From Phoenix dactylifera (lineage: Eukaryota > Streptophyta > Magnoliopsida > Arecales > Arecaceae): a stretch of DNA of 64,000 nt. The stretch spans positions 17,487,646-17,551,645 of the forward strand of contig NC_052399.1 of the NCBI RefSeq assembly GCF_009389715.1. Direction: 5' to 3'. This document shows positions 47,901 to 57,641 of this stretch, piece after piece. Below the pieces are notes generated by a model. That model ran no database searches and was not told the DNA's origin. It saw nothing but the letters and a program-made list of their open reading frames with translations. The translations under genes were made by a program, and so were the position numbers. Position 1 is the stretch's first letter; every line of letters begins with the position of its first letter.

Positions 47901-49871
47901 TTTAGGAACTTCTTCAAAAGTTTCTGTTTTGCCCCGATCTTCATGACATTTTGAAATGTCTGAGGTCACTAGACATTTCTGCTTCAGACAACCACTATTT
48001 ACATCTCCAATCCCTGCAAGAGTACCAACTCCATCTACATCCACATCACGATCATGTGCATTTTCCTCCTGACAGAAGTCAAAATGCTTCACAGGCAACG
48101 GGGATACCTCATTTTGCTGACTGCCTGACAGCAACATTATAGGTGCTTCAACAGGCTTCTCTATTGGCTTCGCACAACCTTTCTGTACCACAGCCCGAGC
48201 AGCTAAATCATCACTGTCCAATTTAGAAAAACTTTTAGCACCCTGAGGAATAGCACAAGAAGATTTGTCCTGCAATAACTTATTCCCAGATCTTCCGCTT
48301 TTTAAAAAGCACAGAATTTCAGGTAATTTATCAACTGGAGCAAGTAAACCATCAGCAACTTGAATAGCTTCATTCCAAAACTCATCACCTGGCGAGAACA
48401 TGGAACTCCTGGATGCAGATCTAGGAGTCACACCAGCAGCCAAGACATTGGTTGACAAATCAGGCAAACAATGTTCTGTCTTCATTAAGCTAGAATTGGG
48501 AGTCGTACTGCATCTTCTGAGGCTTGCATCTCCACCATCACTTTCCTCATAGGGCTTACCACCTGATCCCTGCATCATTTTAACTCACTCATCAATGAGA
48601 TAGAGAACTTGACAAGAAGGTTTGTCAGAACTCACATCAAGATCCTCACAATGAACAGCATGTGCTTCCTCAGGCTTAGCGCTTGACTCAAACTTTGAAG
48701 GTTTTTGGGACAGATTGCTCTGATCCAAAAAACATTGCTTCTTTGCACAAGTTTTGTTGCATGCAACTAAGAGAGATGGGCTGCCATTTCTCTTTGGACC
48801 CTTCAACTCTTGTTCCACAGGAATATTCACAGCAGTTGGGAGATCACTGGAGAAAAGGACCAGTGAATCACATGCGAAACAAAAATTCAGGACATTTCAA
48901 GAAACAGCAATGGCACTGCCTTTCCGAGAAAGCAATATGAATACAATGCCAAACTAAAATAATTATACTGTCTAGTATATGATGAGAATAAAGTGCAGAC
49001 TGAAAACCTAAAAGAGGAGCAAAATCATCATTACCTGCAATACAGAGAAAGAAAATCAGTTGCAAACCTCCTGAGCTCTGAATTCCGCCTGGTCGCGATA
49101 CCAACACCGCAAGGGTCATCGAGGGTGTGACCTTGCTCTCCAGACCCAAGAACATCAGCTGGTGCCTCGCCCAATGCTCCTATTCGAACCCCAGACTGGC
49201 CTTCAACACTCTTTGATGAACCTCCACTTCCTGAGGAACATGATATCAAGATGGGCTTCTTTGCCACATCAGAAGCCGAGCTGATCTCCGATGACAGATT
49301 TCTTCTGACGGTGTCATGCCTCGACAAGACCGCGCCACGGCCAGCACAAGAACTGGCATCGGGAGACTTGACGAGATAACTATCAAGATTGCCTTTTGCA
49401 CTGGGTGATCCACCGAGCGGGCTCTTGGGATCTTTATCAGACTTCTTCTCATCTTTGGGTACCGGAGGTTTCCGCTTTCTTGAAGCAAAGAACTAATCAT
49501 CAAACCAAGAACAGACGATGAGCAGCAAAATCAATGAGAAAGGATTTTATTTTGCAGGTAACCATAGACTTCAAGAAAAGAAACAATTACTGATCCAAGA
49601 GAAACAAATTTCTCGATCGTTATTAGAAAGATCGAATCAAGAAGACACTAGTATAATCAGTAAAATACATATTAGCTTGCAACTACTTCAAGATCTCGAG
49701 AAACGAAACTGTTCTTGGTCTAAAACAAAAGGATTTGTTTAGGCATTAGCAAAAAGAAAGATATGAGAGAAGAACGGGAGGAAGGAGAGAAGGAAGGCTC
49801 GGGGTATTTAGGGTTCGAGAGGGGAGGGAAGAGACCTGATCGATGCGGGAACGAGGGGAGCCCGACGCCAT
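20383..49871 (-). CDS. POLQ: DNA polymerase theta (TEBICHI-type helicase-polymerase), 26 exons, 2233 aa
   Basis: POLQ repairs double-strand breaks by microhomology (theta-mediated) end joining in the nucleus. My exon model, 5' to 3': 49871-49836, 49492-49035, 48846-48636, 48569-47523, 44281-44217, 43177-43072, 42963-42763, 40573-40373, 40056-39895, 39758-39516, 38988-38776, 38601-38251, 38135-37983, 36800-36579, 35438-35220, 35099-34982, 34052-32890, 32687-32490, 32365-32106, 23681-23492, 23382-23269, 23177-22825, 21848-21740, 21664-21524, 20641-20545, 20453-20383. All borders are GT-AG and phases agree (6702 nt). Helicase motifs: Walker A SAGKS (606-610), DELH (704-707), SAT (761-763), [10 protein letters not shown] (965-974). 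Polymerase motif A is DYSQIELR (1986-1993), motif B spans 2036-2052 ([15 protein letters not shown]), and motif C is HDE (2180-2182). The N-terminus ([12 protein letters not shown], then FFASRKRK) and the C-terminus (GKTWGSLEP) fit plant homologues, and the length is near that of Arabidopsis TEB. The gene appears intact. Exon 17 (1163 nt) encodes the linker and the degenerate exonuclease-like region. Confidence 0.93.
20454..22824 (-). other. POLQ introns 22-25
   Basis: Intron 24 (20642-21523, 882 bp) and intron 22 (21849-22824, 976 bp) are AT-rich with no recognisable element or gene. Introns 23 (75 bp) and 25 (91 bp) are short. Confidence 0.6.
24440..27468. repeat. Four tandem copies of a ~740-bp repeat in POLQ intron 19
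   Basis: The landmark ACTCAGCAACTGAT (with small changes) occurs at about 24467, 25208, 25946 and 26684, spacings of 741, 738 and 738 bp. Copies share nearly all of their sequence, with scattered point differences, so the array is fairly recent. The last copy has an extra piece of about 84 bp at about 26790-26873 (starts AACTTGAAGAGGAGGAGTAG) and ends near 27468, where unique sequence resumes. The unit has no long open frame and no clear terminal repeats. It lies in the 8.4-kb intron between polymerase exons 19 and 20. Confidence 0.9.
27469..28375. other. Intron 19 segment without recognised element
   Basis: AT-rich unique sequence between the ~740-bp array and the SINE. I see no gene or repeat. 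Confidence 0.5.
28384..28779 (-). mobile_element. tRNA-derived SINE in POLQ intron 19, flanked by an 8-bp target-site duplication
   Basis: Read on the minus strand it starts CCACTGAGGTGG, has an A-box TAGCCCAGTGG (28765-28755) and a B-box GTTCGAAAC (28720-28712) at tRNA-like spacing, and ends in an A-rich tail (the T run at 28384-28396 on +). The direct repeat GTTGACTT flanks it (28376-28383 and 28780-28787). It is about 396 bp and much richer in G+C than the intron. It lies in the same orientation as POLQ transcription. The internal open frames are not genes. Confidence 0.75.
28788..30392. other. Intron 19 segment without recognised element
   Basis: AT-rich sequence between the SINE and the hAT-type element. 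Short open frames occur on both strands, none with a recognisable domain. Confidence 0.5.
30401..31775 (+). mobile_element. Non-autonomous hAT-type element carrying GC-rich gene-derived sequence
   Basis: The ends are perfect 12-bp inverted repeats, TAGGGGTGGCAA at 30401 and TTGCCACCCCTA ending at 31775. The 8-bp direct repeat CTCATTTC flanks them (30393-30400 and 31776-31783), the target duplication size of hAT transposons. Subterminal regions hold many ACCCGACCCG and AAACAGGT motifs in both orientations, as expected for transposase binding. There is no transposase. The centre (about 30600-31450) is GC-rich, unlike the host intron, and includes an open frame of 185 codons, TTAGGGTTT (telo-box) motifs and a possible first exon with splice donor near 31259-31291. 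This looks like gene capture (a Pack-type element). It sits in POLQ intron 19. Confidence 0.8.
30670..31227 (+). CDS. Hypothetical open frame inside the hAT-type element, probably a captured gene fragment
   Basis: An ATG at 30670 (context CTCCATGGCG, a good plant start) opens 185 codons to TAA at 31225-31227. The start is [15 protein letters not shown]. The N-terminal half is rich in Pro and Ser; the second half includes a more ordinary stretch ([19 protein letters not shown]) and an acidic part ([20 protein letters not shown]). I do not recognise the family. Just downstream another ATG (31259) reads [10 protein letters not shown] up to a GTATGC donor, like the first exon of a host gene, so the capture may span a 5' UTR and promoter. 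Whether it is expressed is unknown; a frame on the other strand of this GC-rich block is an artefact. Confidence 0.4.
   Translation: MAEDLHPLRAPPPPQAVEDLLLSRRSPPPPLPSKDPWKLPSKTRPLTILSPDDPRDAPDLPPPSSSSGASGATEDRVVFPVDNISEPIAVAIWPGVRDAKARRAVARRVKSTWTSKIDEGTDVADLKSSGEEDAGDEGYREFDDLPKGESESTRVAAGARVRVSSPSLSPFSFFGPQDPEPTLAA
31784..32105. other. Remainder of POLQ intron 19
   Basis: AT-rich sequence from the hAT target duplication to exon 19. I see nothing else in it. Confidence 0.5.
34053..34981 (-). other. POLQ intron 16
   Basis: This 929-bp intron has a pyrimidine-rich patch (CT-rich on +, about 34500-34620) and a short GA repeat (34673-34685). No gene or mobile element is evident. Confidence 0.5.
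35861..35909. repeat. (CT)n microsatellite in POLQ intron 14
   Basis: An almost perfect run of about 23 CT units on the + strand. The rest of the intron (35439-36578) is unremarkable. Confidence 0.95.
36801..37982 (-). other. POLQ intron 13
   Basis: This intron of about 1.2 kb is AT-rich and shows no gene, inverted-repeat element or array. Confidence 0.5.
40574..42762 (-). other. POLQ intron 7
   Basis: This intron of about 2.2 kb separates the DELH exon from the SAT exon of the helicase. Small open frames (such as 41702-41989 on +) have no recognisable domain. I see no clear transposon. Confidence 0.5.
43178..44216 (-). other. POLQ intron 5
   Basis: This intron of about 1.0 kb splits the Walker A region just before SAGKS. 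The sequence is AT-rich with no element recognised. Confidence 0.5.
46146..46632. mobile_element. GGTACCG-rich palindromic element in POLQ intron 4, flanked by an 8-bp direct repeat
   Basis: About 490 bp are built from variants of GGTACCG, CGGTACGG and CGGTAC, a motif set close to its own reverse complement, so the block can fold back on itself. The G+C content is far above that of the intron. The direct repeat GCTTGTAG flanks it (46138-46145 and 46633-46640). The two ends are partly inverted copies: GTTCGCCGTACCGG on the left, and on the right GTATGCTGTACCGATCGG when read on the minus strand. This suggests a transposed unit rather than simple local slippage. Long open frames on both strands (arginine, tyrosine, threonine and glycine repeats) are a result of the low-complexity motif and are not genes. 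Confidence 0.65.
46641..47522 (-). other. POLQ intron 4, exon-proximal part
   Basis: No element or gene recognised. The other side of the intron (44282-46137) is likewise AT-rich, with only simple pyrimidine- or purine-rich patches. Confidence 0.5.
48570..48635 (-). other. 66-nt intron 3 of POLQ
   Basis: The reading frame of exon 3 would hit a stop 13 codons beyond GAT (48636-48638). A strong donor GTGAGT (48635-48630) and an acceptor GATGCAG (ending at 48570) remove 66 nt and join ...CEDLD to GSGGKPYEE in phase 0. This is short even for plants (usual minimum near 70 nt). Because 66 is divisible by three but the intron has an in-frame stop, retention would truncate the protein before the helicase. 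Confidence 0.8.
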
Positions 49872-50116
49872 CGCGGATGGGGGGGAGAGGGCCGCCGCGT
49901 CCGCGATCTTGGGAGAGAAGGGTTTCTCGGCCCGGCGGCCACGCTGCGAAAAATTGGCAGCGGCGCCGATTTCGAATAAAGGAACCGCCAACGTCTACAG
50001 CGTCGTCGGGAGAACGAATATAGATACGTCTACTGCGTATAGAGGAGGCTCCCTATTGTCTAAAGAATGAAAGTTATGCCGACTTTATAAGAGCGGTGCG
50101 GGCTTCGGATTTCCTA

Positions 50117-50596
50117 GGGCTCGTTTGGTTCGCAGGAAAAAGAGGAAAAAAAGTGTGGTCAACAGAAAAGTAATGAAATGCCTGTTGTTTGGTTGGAGTT
50201 TTCAAAGGAGAAAGATGGAAAAGTTGTATTTCCATGGGAATATGATTCCCACATTTCATGGGAAAGTCTTTCCCATGAGAAACATTGGAAAGTTACTTTC
50301 CCATGAGGTGGGAATCACTCATTTTTTATTTTTTTCCAAAAAGACCCTTCAGCATTAAAGAAGCATTAAAGAGGCATTAAAGACCTAATTTTTATTAAGG
50401 GCATAATAGAAATTATACATAACTTTCCTAGGAAAGTGGATGGTCAACCAAACAAAAGCACTTTGGAAATTTGTCACTTTCCCATGATTAACCAAACATG
50501 CCAAAAGTACTTTCCTAGGTATCCTCTTCCTAGGAATCTAATTCCCAGGAATCATATTCCTAGGAGGGAAATACTTCCCGCGAAGCAAACGAGCCC
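50117..50596. mobile_element. 480-bp MITE (PIF/Harbinger-like) upstream of POLQ
   Basis: The inverted ends are GGGCTCGTTTGGTTCGC at 50117 and GCGAAGCAAACGAGCCC ending at 50596, one mismatch in 17. A 3-bp repeat CTA flanks both sides (50114-50116 and 50597-50599). The interior is AT-rich with repeated TTTCCCATG and TTCCTAGGAA motifs and no coding capacity. A 3-bp duplication and GGGC-type ends fit Tourist-like MITEs. It starts about 245 bp upstream of the POLQ start codon, so it is part of or next to that promoter. Confidence 0.8.
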
Positions 50597-50599
50597 CTA

Positions 50600-53500
50600 A
50601 TGGTTGCCTACTTTTGGGTGTCATGGAATGGAACTGTTTTTTTTTTTTTACCATATTTTTTTCATACTGCCTATCTTTAAAAAAAAAAAAAAATTAAAGA
50701 TTCCTCCTACCAATATAGTCATCAATTTCATGATTAATATATATATATATAGCATCCTCTTTATTTCTTATTTTCAAAATATATTTTTGACCGCTACATG
50801 CTACATGAGGAGGTGATACATATCAAACAAATTAATCATATAGCAAGTCAATATATATCTTTAGATAAATCGATACATAGTTTCCAACATATAATATTCA
50901 CTGATATACGGTTACGGTCGAATGATTCAAACTTAGCAAATTAATCATCTAGTAACTTAATATACATTTTCAAATAAATTAATACATAATTTTTAAAATA
51001 TCATATTTACTGGTATATATTACATAGTTGGTTTATACATGCTCGTCGATTTCTTGATATATAGTGCAAGTTTTTTTGATACATACACAGTAGTGATCCA
51101 ATGCACATTTCTGTGTAAATCAATACATGGTTTTTTTTGGGTACAAAATACACAGCTTTCAAAACATGCTTTTTATTTGTATAGCTAAATGACACATAAG
51201 TAAATTATTGCACGGTTTTCAGAATATGGTGTTCATCACGATTTTCTAGTCTTATCTAACATAAGAGATTATATACATGTCATTTCTTATATTTCATGAA
51301 CTCTTTGGTGCAAAGATCGAAAAAGAGAGAATGACTTGAAGAAGAAGGGGACTCAGAATGAAGGGAGAACTCGCATATGGAAAAGATGGTTTGATAAGGA
51401 AAAGGATAGATAGAGAGGCTTAATAAAAAAAAGCCCTTGACTTTTGGGGTTCTTTTTTAAAATGTGCACTAGGGAAAATGTGGGAGACATGGCTTCGGAG
51501 TTTATTTTGAGTATTGTGCTCATAATTAGCATCCTAATCAATTATCGGCATTCAGAAGCTTGGGAGGGTACAGATATACAGTCCAAGAAATCATGCTATT
51601 TTTAAGATGTATGCATAAAAATTTATATACAAATTGAAGGTACGTTTCTTGTGTGCAGGAGGAGAGAGGGGTACTGGAAATAGCTTTTGCAATGACCATG
51701 CTAATTTCTCATATCCTTGATCCCCATCCAACTTTTAGGCCATGTTTGGTTGGAGCTTAAGGCATAAGACATGGAATAAAGCTTACATCTGCAAAGTAAC
51801 TTTAAAAAATATGGCATAAAAGAGTACTAGTTACGCCGGCCAATTCTCATTATGACAATCTCATAAGTATAAATACTCAAAGAAAATCCCTTTATAAGCT
51901 ATTCTACTCCAAGAAAATCCTTCTACAAGCTATTCTTGTCATAGATGCTTCAATTGATGCTAGCCCTATTCTTTGCGATGGAAAAAAATGCTCTTCATTC
52001 CTTGCCTTTACCCCATTCTACCCTAGCACCCCGTTCTCCCTATTCTCTTCTTCCACAATTGTTGTTAGAGAAACCTATCACTTGTTTATTCTATATCAAT
52101 AGGTAGATTTTATTACGATGAGAGTGAATTTAGTTGGATCTTCCCCCTCTCTTCCCAATGTTATCTTAAATTTAACAAAAAAAAGACAAATGACAAAAGG
52201 TAAGCACATTATTTATCTTTTTACAGAAACACATGACTAGCTTAAGGTAATTGTCATAATTAAAAATTACTTTTAGTTGGAGCATTGTATGATTCTTAGT
52301 GCTTTTATTCATTTCATTAACACACTCATGATTGCTTGATTATTTATTTGAACAAAAACCTGGAAAGTTATATGCTGGTCTGTTAGATTGTAGAGATAAA
52401 AATATTGTTTGCATATCTTATGTCAAAAAGCAACTTTATTCTTCATACTATAATCTAGCAGCACAATTAGTTATATGAATAAGTCTAAGAATTTCTAACC
52501 AAACAAAAATATGCATAACTGGTGGAGTAACAACACTGACAAGTATAACTTTCATTATTCCAATTTTTCTCGTTCTTTGACCAAATGCAACCCTGACATA
52601 AGCCTACAAGAACATGAAATCTACTATAACTAGTTACATGCGAAAACCATATTTCGAGCAAAACTTAGGATAGCGCAAAGCTAGGATACAATCATCAAAA
52701 GATTGTTTAATCGTGGAATAAGTAGGGGGATATCGTTGCCACCAAACACCAAAAAGGGAAAGAACGAATACTTATACCGTGCGAAGGTGCAAGTGGACCC
52801 ACCTATATAATTCTATTCCACTATTTGGTAGAATAGATTTATACCAGGAAACAGGCTTGCTTTTATCCCTTCCAATAATGTTTCATCGTTGTCAACACTA
52901 TAAGAAGTGGCGGAAGAATTTTATCTTTATGACATAATCAAAAATATCTCAAAATCTAATATGTATTTGCACCTTATTCCCTGCACATATCACTCCAACT
53001 AAATACTAAAATACCCCTAGTTCACGAATTATGTCTCCCTTCTAGATTTTATTTTGCAACCAAATGCCACATGAAATTTAAAATGAGAAAAGAGTAGTAG
53101 GAGAAACAACGATGACAATAGTTTCATCATCTCACCAATAACCATGTCACAAAAAATTGCTGTATTTTTTCCAATCAACAAGGGCTGTGGTTCCAATACT
53201 AATTCTAATACCCCCTAATGCGAATAGCAAATTCCTTCCTTCTGTCTTCCTTTTTTTTCTCCTCTCTCCTATTTTTAGCAATGATTACCAAAATCAACTA
53301 GAAGGTATAGCTATATAATATTTTTAGCCATTGTGTCTGAATCCACCTTAGGTGATGGTGCCAGAGGAGCAACTGTGTTTATGATTTTTTTCATCTGAAA
53401 AATATTGATTTAAACAAGATAAGAGATGACTAGCATAACCCATAGCTCAAGGCTGATTATAACCAAGCATGTGAAAAAGGCAACCATGGTTTAAAACACT

Positions 53501-56480
53501 GGCCATTACAATCTTATAATTATCATAACTATCTCAAATATCCCTTTTACATAAAACACCACCGGCATTTAAATAACTAGTGTCATCTACACATTGCCCA
53601 ATTATTTTGACCATGGTATGACATGAATAATGGCCAATTTGGACCTTGTTTAAGCTCAAGTTCCATGTGATTGAATTACAACTTGGAAGACTAGCTTATT
53701 TTGTAAAAAGCAATATATTCTGTAAATAACAGCATAACCAAATAACCATGTTTTAATGTGACTATCATTTATTTTTATTATAGAATCCAGTAGAGGTCCT
53801 TATAACACATCCATTGTTATTGTGAAAAGTTCCAGTGAAAAGCTAGACAAATGGCTGCCTTTTTTCCTCTCTTTACGAGAAAAACATATTAGGCAGGCAG
53901 CCATTATAGTGGATTAAAGGCACTGTCGAACCTCATGAAATATTCTTCTGTGCCGCTTGGAGATCTAACAAGATGGTCTCTTATAAGAGTTAGTGATGTA
54001 GAAGGAATGCAACACCTGACCGGAAAGTTCTCATAAGGAAACAAAAGCTTATTATTAGGTTGTTTGATGAAAGTCGTAGCATAGAATCTAAATAACTTCA
54101 TGTCAGCAACATAGCTGCTCAGAGGCTTATTTGTAACTCACGCAGCTGTTCCGGGACAATCGTCAGTTCATACAACCCAACCCAACCCCTGCCTACAATA
54201 GACCATTCTCCAACACTAAACTTGCATAAAACCCAAGCCACAACATCAAGATGAGAAGCTGCATATTAAGTCTTCTGATATTAGGTGTGTGTGTGTGTGT
54301 GTATATATATATGTATATATGTATATGTATGTATGTATGAATGCATGCATGCAAGCATGTATGTTTGTATGTATGTATATGTATATATACAAGATCAATT
54401 ACAGGATCATGCATACAATGTTGGGGTGGCAACTCACCCAATACAATAAAATGGTATTGAAACAAGAAGAAAGTTTCCGAAAAGCTTAAAGCTGCTACAA
54501 ATTTCTAACATACAAGTATACCATACAAAATAGTGCTTCTTTCTTATCACATTACCATCATATCTCCAAAAGATTTACAAAATATTGCTGCGGGGGCATT
54601 GACTATCTCATATAACATCAACAAAAATAAATAGGGGAAGCTAAAAACAAAGAAAGAGAAAACATAACTAGAAAGAGAAAACTGGACATGAAACGGACTA
54701 AAAATAAGAGGTTAATATGTCTCTACCTGAAGAACAAATGTCCTTCGAAATTCTCCTTTGTGTGTGATCTAATTAAATGTTTCCATGGACTCAAGCATGT
54801 TACTAGGTATTGTCTGCAATTTTAGATATGCTACTAATTCTGCATAGTTCATGAACCTTCTTTACCTATCAACACTTTCACATACATGGAAATAAAATTC
54901 TTCACTCCACCTTTTGCATGAGAGATGTTGATTAGATGATCTATGGCTTCAAAAGAGATAAAACCATGAATTACTCAATAGTCAACCTTTTCTAAATTTT
55001 CTTTCTCGTAATGCAGATGTCAACAGATATAAATTGAGGACCTTATTCACTTGGCTTTCTTCATTGATTTGAAAACTATAGATACTCCACTTGAGTTAAT
55101 TATAGTATACTACAAGAACATCATTTCAACAAATCCTACTTCGTGTCATCATTAATTGGAAGCTAAGCTGGCTCAAGTTGATTAAGCCAGTGATGATTAC
55201 TGGGCATCAGACATATCAATGGTCATGGATGTGTGCGATACATGATATTGTCTCTAAATCAAGAATGAAGCTGAACTCCTATTCATGATAACACCAAAGT
55301 TGGCTCAACATATCACACTTACTGCTTTCAAGCCTTTGACGTCCCAATATCTCCTATGTTACATGTAAACCCAGTCTTCTATGCATATGTTCAGAGAAAT
55401 CATGCAAGTAAGGTATACCTTAATCCCACCCCATGCCTCTTCTGACCATCAACTTGCTAACTTTATTCAATGTCTTGGTGAAGTCTATGAGTCGAAGGAG
55501 CCCTAAAGCTCCTGGATGGTTCTATCCACAACCTTTCTTGATATGTATCACCCTGCTCTGCATTCTAAATTTGTTGTTCTGCTCTTGGATACCGGTGCAA
55601 AAATTACCATAATTTTGTACAGGTTCAAGTGGGAATCATGGGAATGAAATGAAAAAAAATTCAGTCCCTTCGCTATAATTAAAGAAACATTTTGAGAGAA
55701 GAAAATTCGATTTGATGAATCCAATGCTTAAAAATTAGGACCAAGAATTTAGAAGCTAGCATGTCTTATTCTCAACTAAATTTTTATGTACCATATATGA
55801 GATCAAAGCTTCAAAAGAAAAGTTGACAATAGGGTCGTCGAGATAAAAAGAGATGCATCCTTTCCCATAGGATGAAGCAGAAAGCGAGAAGGCGACGAGA
55901 GGGCACTCCACTTTCCTGATCTTGCTTTTATTCACTTTTTTATTTCGAAAAAAAAACATGAAATCTGATGCAAAGTTTGATTTTTATTTTTATTTTTAAA
56001 ATATCTCTGATAATTTATTGAAAAAATGGAAGTGATTTTTTTATACTTTTATTATTTTTAAAAACAACTTTGTGAGCTATGAAATTATGGCCTGCACAAT
56101 TTCTCTCTTTTTGTCCTCGGCGGCTCCTCTCCCACCTACTTCATCAAAAAGGTTTTTCTTCTTTCATCTTGTCCTCCAATTTTTCGCCTCATCCTACTCT
56201 GCTCCCTCCTAAGGCTCTCTTCCCACCTCAAGACCACCTCTGACCTTGATGACCCCACCACCTCCTCTCTCTCCTCGATGCCTTTGTACACGTCTAATTG
56301 GAGAAGGATCCATGAGACTATCATGAGGCAGCCAGTGGAAAAGCTCCCTCCCTCCATCTAGTGTCAAAAAAAAAAAAAACTACCAAATATACTTTTATCA
56401 TCAAAATTTAAGAAAAAATAGGAACAAATTTTCTAATTTTTATTTTTTTAAAAAAATAAAAATAATAATGATGCCAAACA
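50600..56480. other. Intergenic region between POLQ and the LINE-derived array
   Basis: No supported gene. A weak pair of inverted ends (GGCCATGTTTGGTTGGAGC near 51739; on the minus strand GGGTTGCATTTGGTCAAAG near 52590) hints at an old MITE-like element of about 850 bp. A stretch at about 55570-55620 reads LLLDTGAKITII on +, like a retroelement aspartic protease active site, but without any supporting domain. The rest is AT-rich with short open frames only. Confidence 0.45.
54284..54390. repeat. Compound (TG)n/(TA)n/(ATGT)n microsatellite
   Basis: A run of GT units passes into TATATG and then GTATGTATG and GCATGCAT repeats. The open frames across it on both strands are low-complexity artefacts. 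Confidence 0.95.
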
Positions 56481-56587
56481 CAGTATTATTATTTTTTTTT
56501 TGTGTATCGGCGTCTCACGACATTCAGGTGTGAGTACGCCACGAGGAATCAAAATATAAAACATGGGCTAGTCCCCACGGAATAGAG

Positions 56588-57345
56588 TCAGTGCCTCCAA
56601 AAAAAGGCTCCGGCATGATGTGCTGTGAAGGAGGCGGGCGATCTAGTTTGCCGCACTGTTCGCCTCCCAAAGTACATGTACGACCCAAATAAGTCGAGAC
56701 TCTTCAACAAGTGGTAAACATTCCAGACTAGTAGATGTAGATCTGACCTGACATGCCCACACCTGATCCATTCAATCATTGTGGCCGAATCGCCCTCCAA
56801 TAACGTTATTTATTCCTTCAGTATTCTTTTCAGAATTTTATCCAAAACCTAACATATATTCAAGGGTCGACGAGGTTTCGCACTGTTCGCCTTCCGAAGT
56901 ACATGTACGACCCCAAATGACTCGAGACCCTCCAACAGATGGCAAACATGCAGACTAGTGGGTGTAGATCTGGCCTAGATGCCCATACCTGATCCACTTA
57001 ATCAATGTGGCCAAATCACCCTCTAACAACGTTATTTATTCCTTCAGTATTCTTTCCAAAACTTTATCCAAAAGCTAACGTATATTCAAGGGCCGACGAG
57101 GTCTCGCACTGTTCCCCTCTCGAAGTACACATATGACTACAAATGAGTCGAGATCCTCCAATAGATTGTAAACATTCCAAACTAATGAGTATAATTCTGA
57201 CCTGACATGCTCACACCTGATTCACTCAATCATTATAGCCGAATCGCCCTCTAACAATGTTATTTATTCCTCCAGTATTTTTTCAAAAACTTTATCCAAA
57301 ACCTAACGTAGGGTCGACGAGGTCTCACACTTTGTGCCTCCAAAA
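56588..57345 (-). repeat. Tandem array of ~226-bp units derived from a LINE RNase H domain
   Basis: The landmark CGCACTGTTCGCC (or close) occurs at about 56652, 56879 and 57105 with a partial fourth near 57327, spacings of about 227, 226 and 222 bp. Read on the minus strand, each full unit encodes a version of the same peptide: LLEGDSATMIEWIRCGH, LLEGDLATLIKWIRYGH and LLEGDSAIMIE-stop-IRCEH. These match the LLKGDSATVIE of the RNase H domain in the LINE at 14.5-17.8 kb. The first unit also continues into the downstream RNase H tail (FTAHHAGAF) toward 56588. The array is thus a small satellite made from the 3' end of a LINE. Stops and substitutions show that it is not translated as such. Confidence 0.8.
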
Positions 57346-57641
57346 ACAGGAAGCCGGTTTACCTCGCCGACTACATATAAGCACTCGCATTTTTAATGAA
57401 CATACCCTGCTTAGTTAGAACTATGGGGTGAAACGAGATATGTGCACTAGCCAAAATGAGGAGTGTATTTATCGACGCGCCCAATCAATCCAGTAGCGCA
57501 CGCGCATTGCACGTGCCCGACAGAGCTAAAATCGACAGGCGGAAGGGGGCAAAAGTTCGGCCTCATCTTCTTCTCCGTCACCCATCGAATCCGACCACCA
57601 AGTGCCCGACTCCCCTCCCCCTCTCATCCCCTCCCCTTGGC

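Noticed and set aside
51735-52600. Possible second MITE with GTTTGG-type ends
   Set aside because: The inverted ends are too imperfect and no target duplication could be seen; mentioned only in the intergenic entry.
55570-55620. LLLDTGAKITII on the + strand, like an aspartic protease active site of LTR elements
   Set aside because: A single short motif with no adjacent gag, reverse transcriptase or LTR; chance or an unrecognisable relic.
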